Of a stretch of DNA of 64,000 nucleotides, positions 35,799-45,519 are shown piece by piece. Source of the stretch: Vibrio bivalvicida (GTDB lineage Bacteria; Pseudomonadota; Gammaproteobacteria; Enterobacterales; Vibrionaceae). How positions within the stretch are numbered: the stretch's first letter is position 1; each line of letters begins with the position of its first letter. The notes beneath the pieces are model-generated. The model saw nothing but the letters and a program-made list of their open reading frames with translations, did no database searches and was not told where the DNA came from. The stretch spans positions 46,032-110,031 of the forward strand of contig NZ_LLEI02000016.1 of the NCBI RefSeq assembly GCF_001399455.2, read 5' to 3'. Made by a program: the position numbers and the translations under genes.

Positions 35799-37013
35799 TT
35801 AAAACTTGTAACTCTCTGGGACAACAACTATGCCATTGTCAGAAATATGGAAACGTTGGGCATCTTCCATTGCGTTGAGACCGATAGAAGTGTTGGGAGG
35901 TATCGATACATGTTTGTCTATAATACAATTCACTAGTTTGCATCCTTCGCCAACTTCAACATCATCAAACAAAATACTGTCGACGATTGTTGCACAGTCA
36001 TTGATACGAACATTAGATGAGATAATTGAGTGTTGAACTGACCCCCCAGAGTTTATAACGCCACTCGCAATGATGGAGTTGATAAAAATTCCCTCGTTAC
36101 CTGTGGCCGAAGATACTGTTCTGGCGGGTGGTAATTGTGATTCGTAAGTTCGTACCCCCCAGTTAGGCTGGTAAAGATTCATCTGAGGTACTGGTTCGAG
36201 TAAATCCATATTGGCTTGATAAAATGAATCGATTGTACCGACATCTCTCCAGTAGCAATCTCTCGCTACACGCCCTCGATCAGAACAAAAGTTGTAGGCG
36301 TAAACACCTTGTTCATCGATCAAGCGAGGAATTATATCGTTGCCAAAGTCATGAGACGAGAGTTCATTGTCAGCATCATTAAGTAATGCGCGCTGTAACG
36401 TTTCCATCTCAAATATATAGATTCCCATAGATACTAGACTTCGATCAGGGTTATTAGGTAAGGACTCTGGTTCGTTAGGTTTCTCTGAGAAGGTTTCAAT
36501 CAAGCCATCTTCATTGACTGATAGGACCCCAAAGGCCGAAGCGTCGTTTCTATCCACCTCCATCGAGGCAATAGTCAACTTGGCCCCATTTTGAATATGA
36601 TCTTTCAACATCTCGGCATAGTCCATCCTGTAGATGTGATCGCCAGATAATACGATGACGTGTTTCGCTTCGCTACGATCTAATAACCAAAGATTGTGAT
36701 ATATGGCATCGGCTGTTCCTTCGTACCATTTTCCCTTACCGCGCATCTGGGGCGGTACAACAGAGATAAATTCACCAAGTTCAGGATTAAACAATGACCA
36801 TCCATCTCGTAAATGCTTTTGCAGTGAATGAGATTTGTACTGTGTCAGTACTAAGATTTTACGCAGGCCCGAATGAAGACAGTTGGTCAATGTAAAATCA
36901 ATTATGCGGTATTTCCCCCCAAAAGGAACGGCTGGTTTGGCTCGGTCATCCGTGAGCGGGCTTAAACGAGAGCCCATACCACCAGCTAAGATAACGGTGA
37001 GCGTATCTTGCAT
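35799..37013 (-). CDS. glgC: glucose-1-phosphate adenylyltransferase (second-copy type)
   Basis: A 404-residue ADP-glucose pyrophosphorylase that commits glucose-1-phosphate to glycogen. The nucleotidyltransferase start is LAGGMGSRLSPLTDDRAKPAVPFGGKYRIIDF. The GTADAIYHN and SGDHIYRMDY motifs follow, and the C-terminal left-handed beta helix closes with the cysteine-bearing CKLVNCIIDKH region. There are no other glg genes nearby. Vibrio genomes commonly carry one glgC in a glg cluster and a second beside the chitodextrinase; this appears to be the second. It could store carbon from chitin. Confidence 0.95.
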   Translation of the reverse strand: MQDTLTVILAGGMGSRLSPLTDDRAKPAVPFGGKYRIIDFTLTNCLHSGLRKILVLTQYKSHSLQKHLRDGWSLFNPELGEFISVVPPQMRGKGKWYEGTADAIYHNLWLLDRSEAKHVIVLSGDHIYRMDYAEMLKDHIQNGAKLTIASMEVDRNDASAFGVLSVNEDGLIETFSEKPNEPESLPNNPDRSLVSMGIYIFEMETLQRALLNDADNELSSHDFGNDIIPRLIDEQGVYAYNFCSDRGRVARDCYWRDVGTIDSFYQANMDLLEPVPQMNLYQPNWGVRTYESQLPPARTVSSATGNEGIFINSIIASGVINSGGSVQHSIISSNVRINDCATIVDSILFDDVEVGEGCKLVNCIIDKHVSIPPNTSIGLNAMEDAQRFHISDNGIVVVPESYKF

Positions 37014-37163
37014 TTTCTATCTCCATATAGCGCACAAGGGACATATGAAGGTTAGTTCAAGATTTAAGCCAAGAAAGATACAACGTGCCGATAAGGGGCC
37101 TTGCAGTTACCTACAAAGAAAATGTGTGATCTTGGTGCGCTTAAACGACTTGTTGCACCAAAT

Positions 37164-39065
37164 TTAGGCAATGGAGTGGGTTTCGCTTACTGAAAGAACA
37201 GAGACTTGATTTCGCCCCATTGTTTTTGATTCATATAGTGCAATGTCTGCACGTTTATAGGTTTCTTCGGCTTTATCTGATATCTCAGTGACGCCGGCGC
37301 TAATGGTAATGTTAAGTTCACTTTCAATGTTGATGGCTGCTCGAACTCGGTTTAGCACCATTTCGGCTTCTTTTAAATCGGTATGAGGCATGATAATAGC
37401 GAACTCCTCACCACCAATTCGAGATACAACGTCGGTTTCACGTAGTTGATGAACAAGGCTTTTTGCTACCTCTACAATAACCTGGTCACCGCGGTCGTGG
37501 CCATATTTGTCGTTGACACGTTTGAAATGGTCAATATCAATCAAAGCTAACGTTGCAGGCTCATTTTTTCTGTAACGTTTTGACCGTAGTGTTTGATTTT
37601 GAATCTCAGTGTCGAACTTGCGCCGATTCCAAAGTGAGGTCATCGGATCTTTTTCACTGAGTTCTCTAAGTCTATTTTCCAGCTCTTTTCTGTGCGAAAT
37701 ATCGACAAATGAAGCGACATAGAATTGAATAACACCAAATCGATCTTTGACAGTCTGAATGCGAAGAATTTCAGTAATGATTGAGCCGTCACGACGTCTA
37801 TTGACCACTTCACCTTCCCATAACCCTTTGTCTTCAAGAATTTTCCACATATTCATATAGAACTCTTGTTGATGCTTACCAGAAGCAAAAAGAGAAGGGG
37901 GCTGGCCTTTGACATCTTCGAGTGTGTATCCGCTGATACGAGTAAATTCACTATTGACCTGAATGATACGGTTATTGCGATCGGTAATGACGACAGCTGA
38001 CATGCCATTCATGGCCGCTCGCGCTATTTTGCTGTCTAAGCTATTTTTCTCGTGTCTATAGTTCCATGTGACGAAAGTAAATGTCAGCAAAAACAGTATG
38101 ATGAATATGAATGCGGCTTGAGTATAGAGATCATGCCTTGCATCATCGGTAAAGGCATGAGCGTCGTCTAACGATGTTTTAATGAAAAATACTAGTTCTT
38201 CAACGTGCTCAACATCATTAAGCTCAGTACTTGTATAAGAAATCCAGTAATCCCGTTCTTTAACTGTACCGAATTTGTTCAACTGCAATTCACGCCACAG
38301 CAAAGGGTATTGATGTGCGATATTCCATTCGCGGTGTTCGTTAACAAGGTCTCCTAGGATCTTGTCGCCGGTTGTAGACATCAAGTAATAGCCTTCACCT
38401 GTCACAACATTAGGAAGGTTGGTGTGGTTTCTTTTATAGGCAAGTCCACGATAAATACGCGTTAAATCGAGGTTGGCAATAAAGTATCCTTTACGTTCAC
38501 CGTCCAATGTGATCGGGTAGATAACGCGGTAAGCTGGTATATGGGGGTTTACTATATTGCCATTTTCGATCTCAAGATCAATGCCATAGTTACCGGTGTC
38601 GTGATTGCCCAACTTGCGCGCAAAAGCGAAGTAGTCCCGGTCACCTTTGAACTGCAGCCTCTCTTTTTCGACTATCTCGAGAAACCGTTCGCCACTATTA
38701 ATACGAACGATTTCCATGCCACTGGCATCTAAGAACCTAAGCTGAGAGTAGTACCCTTGTGTGCGTGCAATCAGCAACCAAAACTCTTCGAGAGCATCAA
38801 GATTCTTACGTGTTGGGTTCAAGATAGCTTGGTTAAGCATACCATTGTTCGATAAATAGCGAAGTGAAGACCCTATTTTTTGAAGTGAAGTTTGTAACTC
38901 AACTTTGGAGTATTCAAGTTTGTTGCGATTGAGTCGCTCTACATATTGCTGAGTTTGTTGGTTGACTAACGAGAACTGAGTATAGAAATAAAGAAAGGGT
39001 ACGAACGACAGTGCACAAAAAACGGCAAGAAATTGGAAGATAATTTTGGAACCACGTTTGCGCAT
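37164..39065 (-). CDS. membrane PAS-GGDEF diguanylate cyclase with periplasmic Cache-type sensor
   Basis: A 633-residue sensor enzyme. TM1 is at about residues 10-29, a periplasmic double-Cache-like region of about 280 residues follows, TM2 is at about 313-333, a PAS domain at about 342-465, and a GGDEF domain to the end. The active site is IGGEEF. RETD five residues before it is an RxxD inhibitory site, so product feedback is expected. A diguanylate cyclase by sequence. Its ligand is unknown, but the position beside endoI and glgC suggests a carbohydrate or nutrient signal. 150 nt downstream of it lies glgC on the same strand. Confidence 0.92.
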   Translation of the reverse strand: MRKRGSKIIFQFLAVFCALSFVPFLYFYTQFSLVNQQTQQYVERLNRNKLEYSKVELQTSLQKIGSSLRYLSNNGMLNQAILNPTRKNLDALEEFWLLIARTQGYYSQLRFLDASGMEIVRINSGERFLEIVEKERLQFKGDRDYFAFARKLGNHDTGNYGIDLEIENGNIVNPHIPAYRVIYPITLDGERKGYFIANLDLTRIYRGLAYKRNHTNLPNVVTGEGYYLMSTTGDKILGDLVNEHREWNIAHQYPLLWRELQLNKFGTVKERDYWISYTSTELNDVEHVEELVFFIKTSLDDAHAFTDDARHDLYTQAAFIFIILFLLTFTFVTWNYRHEKNSLDSKIARAAMNGMSAVVITDRNNRIIQVNSEFTRISGYTLEDVKGQPPSLFASGKHQQEFYMNMWKILEDKGLWEGEVVNRRRDGSIITEILRIQTVKDRFGVIQFYVASFVDISHRKELENRLRELSEKDPMTSLWNRRKFDTEIQNQTLRSKRYRKNEPATLALIDIDHFKRVNDKYGHDRGDQVIVEVAKSLVHQLRETDVVSRIGGEEFAIIMPHTDLKEAEMVLNRVRAAINIESELNITISAGVTEISDKAEETYKRADIALYESKTMGRNQVSVLSVSETHSIA

Positions 39066-39240
39066 TTAATTATTCTAATAATTAAGTTAGTCAATAAGGG
39101 TTAAATCATACTACGATCTTACTACTTTTACTGTGAGCATGGTTGAATATTGGTTAGTTTGGAACGTCGTGTTTTAAAGAATTGTGCATTTTTACATAGA
39201 GCCGGGTACCCGACTCTGACTCTAAAGGGGTAGTAGAAGC

Positions 39241-39272
39241 AAAAAAAAGCACCTTTACAGAAGAAGGTGCTT
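39241..39272 (-). terminator. terminator of the fruBKA operon
   Basis: AAGCACCTT and AAGGTGCTT around a short loop, with an eight-base T run on the minus strand. Confidence 0.88.
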
Positions 39273-39303
39273 CGCCATCTATCGGGGGAGTTGGCAATAA
39301 AAA

Positions 39304-41040
39304 CTAGACCGCTGCCGCTTGTTGTTTCTTTTCTGCTTTGCTTTTTAGGAATGCGTAAGTGAAGCCTGTTACTGCGGTACCTGCTGCGATTGCTACTAAG
39401 TACATTAATACTGGAGAGATTGCGTTAGGGATTAGCAGTACGAACAGGCCACCGTGTGGTGCCATTAGTTTTGCGCCGAACAGCATCGATAGCGCACCGG
39501 TTAGTGCACCGCCAGCCATACAAGAAGGGATGACGCGCATTGGATCTTTCGCTGCGAATGGGATTGCACCCTCAGAGATAAAACACAGACCAAGAACGAA
39601 TGATGCTTTACCTGCTTCACGTTCGCTTTGTTCAAACTTGTTCTTAGCAAGGAATGTTGCCAGACCCATACCTAGAGCAGGAACCATACCTGCCGCCATG
39701 ATTGCTGCCATTGGCGCGTACGTATGAGAAGCCAATAGACCAACACCGAATGCGTAAGCCGCTTTGTTAACTGGACCACCCAAATCAAAACACATCATTG
39801 CACCAAGAATAATACCTAGTAGCACTGCGCTGTCGGATCCCATGTTATTTAGGAAGTCAGTCAGACCGTTCATAATGCCTGAAACCGGGCCACCTACGAT
39901 ATAAATCATTACTAGACCAGTGAACAGCGTTGCCACAAATGGAATGATTAGAATCGGCTTGAGTGCTTCCATCGATTGTGGCAGTTGCACTTTATCTGCT
40001 AAGAACTTGGCTGTGTAACCTGCAATGAAACCTGCTGCGATACCACCCAGAAAACCTGCGCCAGTTGAGCTAGCAAGCATACCGCCCACAAGGCCCGGAG
40101 CCAGACCCGGACGGTCAGCAATAGAGAAGGCGATGTAACCAGCAAGCACCGGAATCATTAGAGCGAATGCCGAGCCTCCACCGATGCTCATCAGTGCCGC
40201 TGCTAGCGTGCCTTCTTCTTTAAACGCTTCGATACCAAATACGAAGGATAGGGCGATGATCAAACCACCGGCAACTACCACAGGAAGCATGTGCGATACA
40301 CCCGTCATTAGGTGTTTGTACGCACCTTTCTTCTCTTCTGTTGCTGAAGATGCACTAGAAGATCCAGAGTGTTGGTATTCACTTGCTTGTTCAAACGCTT
40401 TGTCCATTTCTTCTGCTGTTTTCTTAAGAGCTGGACCGGTTTTTGTGCGGTACATTTTCTTACCGTTGAAACGGTCAAGGGGCACTTCTATATCAGCTGC
40501 GATGATCACTAGATCTGCGTCTGCGATTTCTTGGTCAGTCAGTTGGTTTTTCGCACCTACTGAGCCTCGCGTTTCCACTTTGATTTGGTGACCACGGCGT
40601 TTGCCTTCTTCTTCTAGTGCTTCTGCTGCCATGAAAGTGTGTGCAACGCCAGTAGGACATGCAGTGATAGCGACAATCTTCTTTGTTGCAGATACGCTTT
40701 CTGCTTGTGCTGCATATGTTGTTGCTTGCTCTAGTGTTGCCGCGCTTTTAACAGCAGTTTGTAAGAAAGCGGCTGCGTCTTTTGCAACGGTACTGATATC
40801 TGCTTGGTAGACTTTTTTACCTACGAAACGAGAAGTATCGACTGGAGTGTTAGCCGCAATTACGATCGCTTCTGCTTGTGCAATGTCAGCGTCTGTCAAT
40901 AGCGTTGGTTCAACGATGTTTGATTGGCATTCAATCTTAGCATTCCAACCCAGTTTTGTGGCCGCTTGTTCGAGTAGGCCTGCCGCAATGATGCAGTTAG
41001 CAACACCACTTGGACAAGCTGTAATAATGGCAATATTCAT
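39304..41040 (-). CDS. fruA: PTS fructose transporter subunit IIBC
   Basis: A 578-residue fructose permease. Two IIB-like domains stand in tandem: the first with ITACPSGVAN near the N-terminus, the second with ITACPTGVAHTFMAAEAL, whose Cys is the phosphorylation site. After a Ser-rich linker the IIC domain has about ten hydrophobic segments, with GGPVNKAAYAFGVGLL. The layout equals E. coli FruA. It takes up fructose and delivers fructose-1-phosphate. Last gene of fruB-fruK-fruA. Confidence 0.95.
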   Translation of the reverse strand: MNIAIITACPSGVANCIIAAGLLEQAATKLGWNAKIECQSNIVEPTLLTDADIAQAEAIVIAANTPVDTSRFVGKKVYQADISTVAKDAAAFLQTAVKSAATLEQATTYAAQAESVSATKKIVAITACPTGVAHTFMAAEALEEEGKRRGHQIKVETRGSVGAKNQLTDQEIADADLVIIAADIEVPLDRFNGKKMYRTKTGPALKKTAEEMDKAFEQASEYQHSGSSSASSATEEKKGAYKHLMTGVSHMLPVVVAGGLIIALSFVFGIEAFKEEGTLAAALMSIGGGSAFALMIPVLAGYIAFSIADRPGLAPGLVGGMLASSTGAGFLGGIAAGFIAGYTAKFLADKVQLPQSMEALKPILIIPFVATLFTGLVMIYIVGGPVSGIMNGLTDFLNNMGSDSAVLLGIILGAMMCFDLGGPVNKAAYAFGVGLLASHTYAPMAAIMAAGMVPALGMGLATFLAKNKFEQSEREAGKASFVLGLCFISEGAIPFAAKDPMRVIPSCMAGGALTGALSMLFGAKLMAPHGGLFVLLIPNAISPVLMYLVAIAAGTAVTGFTYAFLKSKAEKKQQAAAV

Positions 41041-41059
41041 ACTGATAACCTTCTGTTCC

Positions 41060-42034
41060 TTAGTTATTGTCTAAGCTCGTGTTAGGGTAAAGCTCGCTCA
41101 CTTGCGTTCGGAGCTTGATGTTCTCCAGTTCTTCCTGACTGGTTAGGCCAACGCCAACTTGGCTCACTGCTAGGGCAGAAAGCGCAGTAGCGAAGCGCAG
41201 TAAATCGTTATTAGGCATCACTTGCATGTGACCCCAGCACAAGCCCGCGACAAGCGTATCGCCTGCGCCAACTGTGCTAACTACATTCATTTTTGGTGGT
41301 TGTGCGCGCAACCATTCACCTTGGCTTAGCCACATCACACCGTCAGCGCCCATTGAAACCACAATATTTTCAATGCCTTTATCGCTTATTGTTTGTGCTG
41401 CTGCTTGGCATTGCTCTGGTGTGGTGAGGTGTTCGCCAACGAAGTCGCTTAGCTCTTCATCGTTTGGTTTGATCAACCAAGGATGCGCATCGATACCTGC
41501 ACGCAACGCTGCTTTGCTGCTATCGAACAGTACTTTTTTGCCTTGCTGGTGTAGCTTTTCAATCCACGCCGCACATTGTTCTGCGGTTACGCCGCCAGGT
41601 AGGCTACCGGCAAGTACGAAGTAGTCGTGCGTCTCTGCAAGGCGGAATAGGGTTTGTTCAAAGCGCTCGATTTCTTTTCCTGTTACTTGAACGCCAGGGA
41701 AGTTGATATCGCTCACTTGGCCACTAGCTTCAACCAGTTTTACGTTGATACGCGTTGCGCCTTCGACTTCAACAAACTCGCTTTTCACTTTGATGTCGTC
41801 GAATAGTTGGTGGAATAGCTCAGGGTTGTCTTTACCAAGAAAGCCTGTCACGGTCACGTCTGCGCCAAGGTCACTCAGTACTTTCGCCACGTTTACGCCT
41901 TTGCCTGCAGCATGCAGGTTGCTCTTTTCTACAAGGCTAACTGAACCTACTTTTAGCGAGTCCAGTGAGCCAGTTAGATCAAGGGCTGGGTTAAGCGTGA
42001 TGGTAACGACTTTGTTTGTCTTCAATACTGTCAT
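41060..42034 (-). CDS. fruK: 1-phosphofructokinase
   Basis: A 324-residue PfkB-family kinase that makes fructose-1,6-bisphosphate from fructose-1-phosphate. The start TITLNPALDLTGSLDSLK and the catalytic STVGAGDTLVAGL motif near residue 253 are typical. It stands between fruB and fruA with gaps of 11 and 19 nt. Size is that of the family (about 312). Fructose-1-phosphate, its substrate, is also the inducer that releases Cra. Confidence 0.95.
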   Translation of the reverse strand: MTVLKTNKVVTITLNPALDLTGSLDSLKVGSVSLVEKSNLHAAGKGVNVAKVLSDLGADVTVTGFLGKDNPELFHQLFDDIKVKSEFVEVEGATRINVKLVEASGQVSDINFPGVQVTGKEIERFEQTLFRLAETHDYFVLAGSLPGGVTAEQCAAWIEKLHQQGKKVLFDSSKAALRAGIDAHPWLIKPNDEELSDFVGEHLTTPEQCQAAAQTISDKGIENIVVSMGADGVMWLSQGEWLRAQPPKMNVVSTVGAGDTLVAGLCWGHMQVMPNNDLLRFATALSALAVSQVGVGLTSQEELENIKLRTQVSELYPNTSLDNN

Positions 42035-42045
42035 TCTTTCGCTCC

Positions 42046-43179
42046 TTAACCTTCGCCAAGGCCAGAAGCTATCGCCTTACCAATAGAGTCAATTGCTTGC
42101 GGTGCATCTGGGCCGTCAGCAAAAAACTGAAGTTGGTGGCCATGTTTAACACCAAGCGCGATGACCTTCATCAGGCTTTTTGCATTCACCGCTTTGCCAT
42201 CACCATCTAGGTTGGCAACGCGAATGTTTGATTCAAATTTTTTGGCCTCAGCGACTAACATAGCGCCAGGACGAGCGTGTAGGCCGTGAGCATTCTTAAT
42301 CTTGAAGACCGCTGTATTTCCATCTTCAGCCGCTTCCGTTGTCACTTCTTCACCTTTGAATAGCGCAAGAATCTGTTCAGCAGATGCATCAAGTAGTTTG
42401 TTGTGTTCATTGTTAAACACAAGCTTTGAAATTGTGGTTAAGATAGATTTATGTGCGCTGTTGCAAGCAGCAAACGCAACAAGGGCGCGCACTTTGTTGC
42501 CTGAAAATGCACAGTCGTTTGCTGTGGAGACAAAAGAGACGCCAGTACGAGTCACTTGTTTATCACTACCAACCAACCACAGACCCTGGCCAAGGTGTGT
42601 AGGGGTTTTAGTTACAATATCTGCAACAAATTCAGAGCCAGCGCAGCCTGTATTTTTGAGTAGGCCACCTGCTACAGCACTCATCTGCACCATATCACTG
42701 GCTGGGAATTGCAGTTGTACTAGTGATGCATCAAAATCTGCTTCGAGTTGAACATCGCCATTAAGTAGGGCAATGAGTTCTTGTGCGTTTGTGGCGTTGC
42801 GTAGACGCTGCTCAACACCATCTGCGCCAAGAACTTTCGTTAGTTGCTTAAGAATGCCTAAATGTTCGTCCGATTTAGCGGCAATACCGATAGCGACGAA
42901 TACAGTGTTACCATCACCCCAGTCAACCCCCTGTGGGAAGTGATGCACAGCGACACCAGTGGTTTTTACCATAGTGCGGGTGTCAGTAGTGCCGTGCGGG
43001 ATCGCGATACCATTACCAAGAAAAGTAGAGTTTTGTTGCTCACGATTGAGCATGCCTTCAGCGTAGCCTTGATCTACAAGTCCTGCATTGCTGAGGCTCT
43101 TTGCGATATTTTTAATCGCTTCAAATTTGTCACTTGCTGCTTGTGCCAGTGTAATGTCGCTTTTCGCTAACTTAAGCAT
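42046..43179 (-). CDS. fruB: PTS fructose IIA-HPr fusion (FPr)
   Basis: A 377-residue phosphocarrier. The N-terminal IIA domain has NGIAIPHGTTDTRTMV with the active His near residue 62. A central linker domain follows, and the C-terminal HPr domain has KNAHGLHARPGAMLVAEA with its active His. It carries phosphate from enzyme I to FruA. It is first in the operon, and its upstream gap contains three Cra-type sites, so it should be repressed by Cra and induced by fructose-1-phosphate. Confidence 0.95.
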   Translation of the reverse strand: MLKLAKSDITLAQAASDKFEAIKNIAKSLSNAGLVDQGYAEGMLNREQQNSTFLGNGIAIPHGTTDTRTMVKTTGVAVHHFPQGVDWGDGNTVFVAIGIAAKSDEHLGILKQLTKVLGADGVEQRLRNATNAQELIALLNGDVQLEADFDASLVQLQFPASDMVQMSAVAGGLLKNTGCAGSEFVADIVTKTPTHLGQGLWLVGSDKQVTRTGVSFVSTANDCAFSGNKVRALVAFAACNSAHKSILTTISKLVFNNEHNKLLDASAEQILALFKGEEVTTEAAEDGNTAVFKIKNAHGLHARPGAMLVAEAKKFESNIRVANLDGDGKAVNAKSLMKVIALGVKHGHQLQFFADGPDAPQAIDSIGKAIASGLGEG

Positions 43180-43254
43180 GGTGCTTCTCCAGCTTTAAGG
43201 TTTTAAAATCGTTCAATTAGCCAACAGGGCTTCAATATTCCTTTTGCTTAATTG

Positions 43255-43272
43255 AACTGAATCGATTCAGCA
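43255..43272. promoter_or_regulatory. Cra operator, fruB-proximal
   Basis: CTGAATCGATTCAG at 43257-43270 is a perfect palindrome, matching the Cra/FruR consensus (GCTGAAN-CGNTTCAGC type), about 80 nt before the fruB start. Confidence 0.88.
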
Positions 43273-43386
43273 AAAAGAGAAAAATATGTGGATTCAGCAC
43301 TTTTCCTTAATAACTAATTGATTTAAAAAGGTGTCGATGAGTTACACAAGACATATTTGAGTGATTTGCCTCACTTTATCGATTTT

Positions 43387-43425
43387 GCTGAATCCTTTCA
43401 GCTTTAATACTGAATCGTTTCAGCA
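43387..43425. promoter_or_regulatory. two tandem Cra operators, fruR-proximal
   Basis: GCTGAATCCTTTCAGC at 43387-43402 and CTGAATCGTTTCAG at 43410-43423, with centres about two helical turns apart, about 75-110 nt before the fruR start. They suggest autoregulation and cooperative binding. Confidence 0.88.
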
Positions 43426-43495
43426 TATAATTCAACTCATCGTGGGATCATTTATAACGTATTATGATCCGGCGCACAGAACAAAGGTTGATGAT

Positions 43496-44473
43496 ATGAC
43501 ACTAGATGAAATAGCAAAACTTGCGGGTGTTTCAAAAACAACGGCTAGCTATGTAATCAATGGTAAAGCTCAAAAATATAGAATAAGTGAAAAAACCCAA
43601 CGCAAAGTGATGGCGGTGGTGAATGAATACAATTATCGACCAGACTTAGCAGCAAGCACCTTACGGGCAGGGCAAAGCCGCTCTTTTGGTTTAATTATTC
43701 CAGATCTAGAAAACACCAGTTATGCGAGGTTGGCCAAATTGTTAGAGCAAAACTCGCGTTCAGCAGGGTATCAAATCCTGATTGCGTGTTCTGATGATGA
43801 ACCTGAAACAGAAAAAAGTGTTGTACAAGCTTTAGTGAGCCGTAAAGTCGACGCCCTGTTTGTTGCCAGTGTTATTCCTTCTGCTAGCGAGTTCTACTTA
43901 GAGCTAAAATCAAAAGGTATACCCGTTATCGCACTTGACCGCCCGTTAGATGATGAGCATTTTTCCTGCGTGATAAGTGAAGATTTTGGCGGTGCGTTTG
44001 ATTTAACTCAGTCTGTGTTGTGTGACGGTGTCACTAGTGTTGGTTTGATTGGAGCGCTTCCTGAATTGAACATTTCACGTGAACGCGAATTAGGATTTAT
44101 GTCAGCAGCGAGAAAGAACAATGTCGGTGCTAGAGTTGGTTATGGTGAGCACTTTAACCGCAGAGATGGCAAGCAAGTACTAGAAACTTGGTATCACAAC
44201 AACACTGTACCCGATGCTATTGTCACTACGTCATATACTTTACTAGAAGGTGTATTAGATGTACTACTAGAGAAACCTGACTTGGCGAGTCAGATTAAGT
44301 TAGCGACATTTGGTGATAATCGACTTTTGGACTTCTTGCCGATGAGAATCAATTCGTTGCCACAGCAGTTCGAATTGATCGCAGATAGTGCAATGGAACT
44401 AGCGTTAAATGCGGCAGCTAAGCGATATAAAGCTGGGGTCGAGTTGGTCCCAAGAAAGATAGTCGTAAGATAA
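43496..44473 (+). CDS. fruR: catabolite repressor/activator Cra (FruR)
   Basis: A 325-residue LacI-family regulator. The helix-turn-helix is TLDEIAKLAGVSKTTASYVINGKAQKYRISEKTQRKV, and the minor-groove hinge region follows. The effector domain is of the sugar-binding type. ATG at 43496 with AAAGG upstream is the right start. The longer frame to 43361 would run through the Cra operators and encodes nothing family-like. It is divergent from fruBKA and almost certainly controls it. Confidence 0.95.
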   Translation: MTLDEIAKLAGVSKTTASYVINGKAQKYRISEKTQRKVMAVVNEYNYRPDLAASTLRAGQSRSFGLIIPDLENTSYARLAKLLEQNSRSAGYQILIACSDDEPETEKSVVQALVSRKVDALFVASVIPSASEFYLELKSKGIPVIALDRPLDDEHFSCVISEDFGGAFDLTQSVLCDGVTSVGLIGALPELNISRERELGFMSAARKNNVGARVGYGEHFNRRDGKQVLETWYHNNTVPDAIVTTSYTLLEGVLDVLLEKPDLASQIKLATFGDNRLLDFLPMRINSLPQQFELIADSAMELALNAAAKRYKAGVELVPRKIVVR

Positions 44474-44475
44474 AG

Positions 44476-44508
44476 CTAAGCCCTGTTGTTAACAGGGCTT
44501 AGTTTTTA
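44476..44508. terminator. terminator of fruR
   Basis: A perfect 12-bp stem, CTAAGCCCTGTT and AACAGGGCTTAG, with a T run on the plus strand. Confidence 0.9.
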
Positions 44509-44528
44509 TCTATAGACTAAAGGAGCAC

Positions 44529-45047
44529 TTAGTATTGGAACCTAACCGACATAGTCACCTGCGGACCATAAAGCCCATTGTTACGAGTCTCAGCTGAAAG
44601 TGATAGTTGCTGCGTTGAATGGAATCTAACCCCCGCATGGAATACAGAAGCATCATCGTTTCGGCCGATTCGCCCCGTTGCTTCAACTTGATCTGTTAGC
44701 CATAGGCGTACGCCAACGTTGATTTCAGCCTGTGTGTCGCTTTCACCACCAGCTTCTTCGGTATACTTCACCTGATGGACAAGCAACTGGCCATAAACGT
44801 CAGCAAATTGGCTGATTGGGCCATTAAAACCAATCCCACCAGCGAGATCATAATCTTTGTCAAACTGAGTATCAGCACGGAGAATAAAGTGAGAGTTTTC
44901 CGTGAAGAACGTACTAAACTCAGCACCAGTCATTTCTGGACCAATAGCAGTTCGGACTTCGAAAAAGTTATAGTTAAAATTATTTGCCTGAGCGCCTGTG
45001 CTGATGCCTGCGAACGCTAAGGCACTGGCCAACATGATTTTCTTCAA
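44529..45047 (-). CDS. exported beta-barrel-like protein, unknown
   Basis: A 172-residue secreted protein. TTG at 45047 is chosen as the start: GGAGA lies just upstream and the product then begins KKIMLASALAFAGISTGAQA, a good signal peptide. The mature part alternates polar and hydrophobic residues in short strands (FILRADTQF, LSLSAETRN, VTMSVRFQY) and ends in an aromatic residue. This suits a small outer membrane beta-barrel. Function unknown. It lies 98 nt after the YgiW-type gene on the same strand. Confidence 0.75.
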   Translation of the reverse strand: MKKIMLASALAFAGISTGAQANNFNYNFFEVRTAIGPEMTGAEFSTFFTENSHFILRADTQFDKDYDLAGGIGFNGPISQFADVYGQLLVHQVKYTEEAGGESDTQAEINVGVRLWLTDQVEATGRIGRNDDASVFHAGVRFHSTQQLSLSAETRNNGLYGPQVTMSVRFQY

Positions 45048-45144
45048 AAGTAGTCTCCGACTAGCAACAATAAATTGACTAATTGATTTGGCTTGCAATA
45101 AACAAGCCAAATCATAACGTAATCAGAGGACTAATTCAGGGCAT

Positions 45145-45519
45145 TTATAGGATTTGAAGACGATCTACTTCAATTTCTGGCGTATTTCCACCTTCATACT
45201 CTCCGAAAAGGCGAACTTTAGTTGTATGGTCAATCGGCTGCGTCATATGAATGTCGTCATCCAGCTCAACTTGAATCTCACCTTTGCCGTCAGAAAAAAT
45301 AAAGGTATCGCCTTTTACTTGTCTAAGAAGGTTTCCTTCTACAACAACATTCTTCTCTGTGAACATACTGGTATCACTCAGGAGTGAATCTACCGTGGTA
45401 AGTTCGACTGGTCCGTTAAACTGGATTCCTGTCCCTGTTTCATGACGGCCGTCTTTCGCAAAGGCTAGAGTTGGCGCAAGGATTAGAGTGGCTACGGTCG
45501 CTAGAACTACTTTTTTCAT
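45145..45519 (-). CDS. YgiW/YdeI-family periplasmic OB-fold protein
   Basis: A 124-residue protein with a signal peptide ending near residue 21 (LAPTLAFA) and a bacterial OB-fold (BOF) domain: GPVELTTVDSLL, VVVEGNLLRQVKGDTFIFSDGKGEIQVELDDDI, then VRLFGEYEGGNTPEIEVDRLQI. Enterobacterial relatives (YgiW/VisP, YdeI/OmdA) act in stress tolerance and link to two-component sensors. No partner kinase is beside it here. Confidence 0.9.
   Translation of the reverse strand: MKKVVLATVATLILAPTLAFAKDGRHETGTGIQFNGPVELTTVDSLLSDTSMFTEKNVVVEGNLLRQVKGDTFIFSDGKGEIQVELDDDIHMTQPIDHTTKVRLFGEYEGGNTPEIEVDRLQIL

Noticed and set aside
43361..43495. Longer N-terminus for the fruR/Cra protein
   Set aside because: The extra 45 codons overlap two Cra operators and do not resemble the family, while ATG 43496 has a ribosome site and matches the HTH start.
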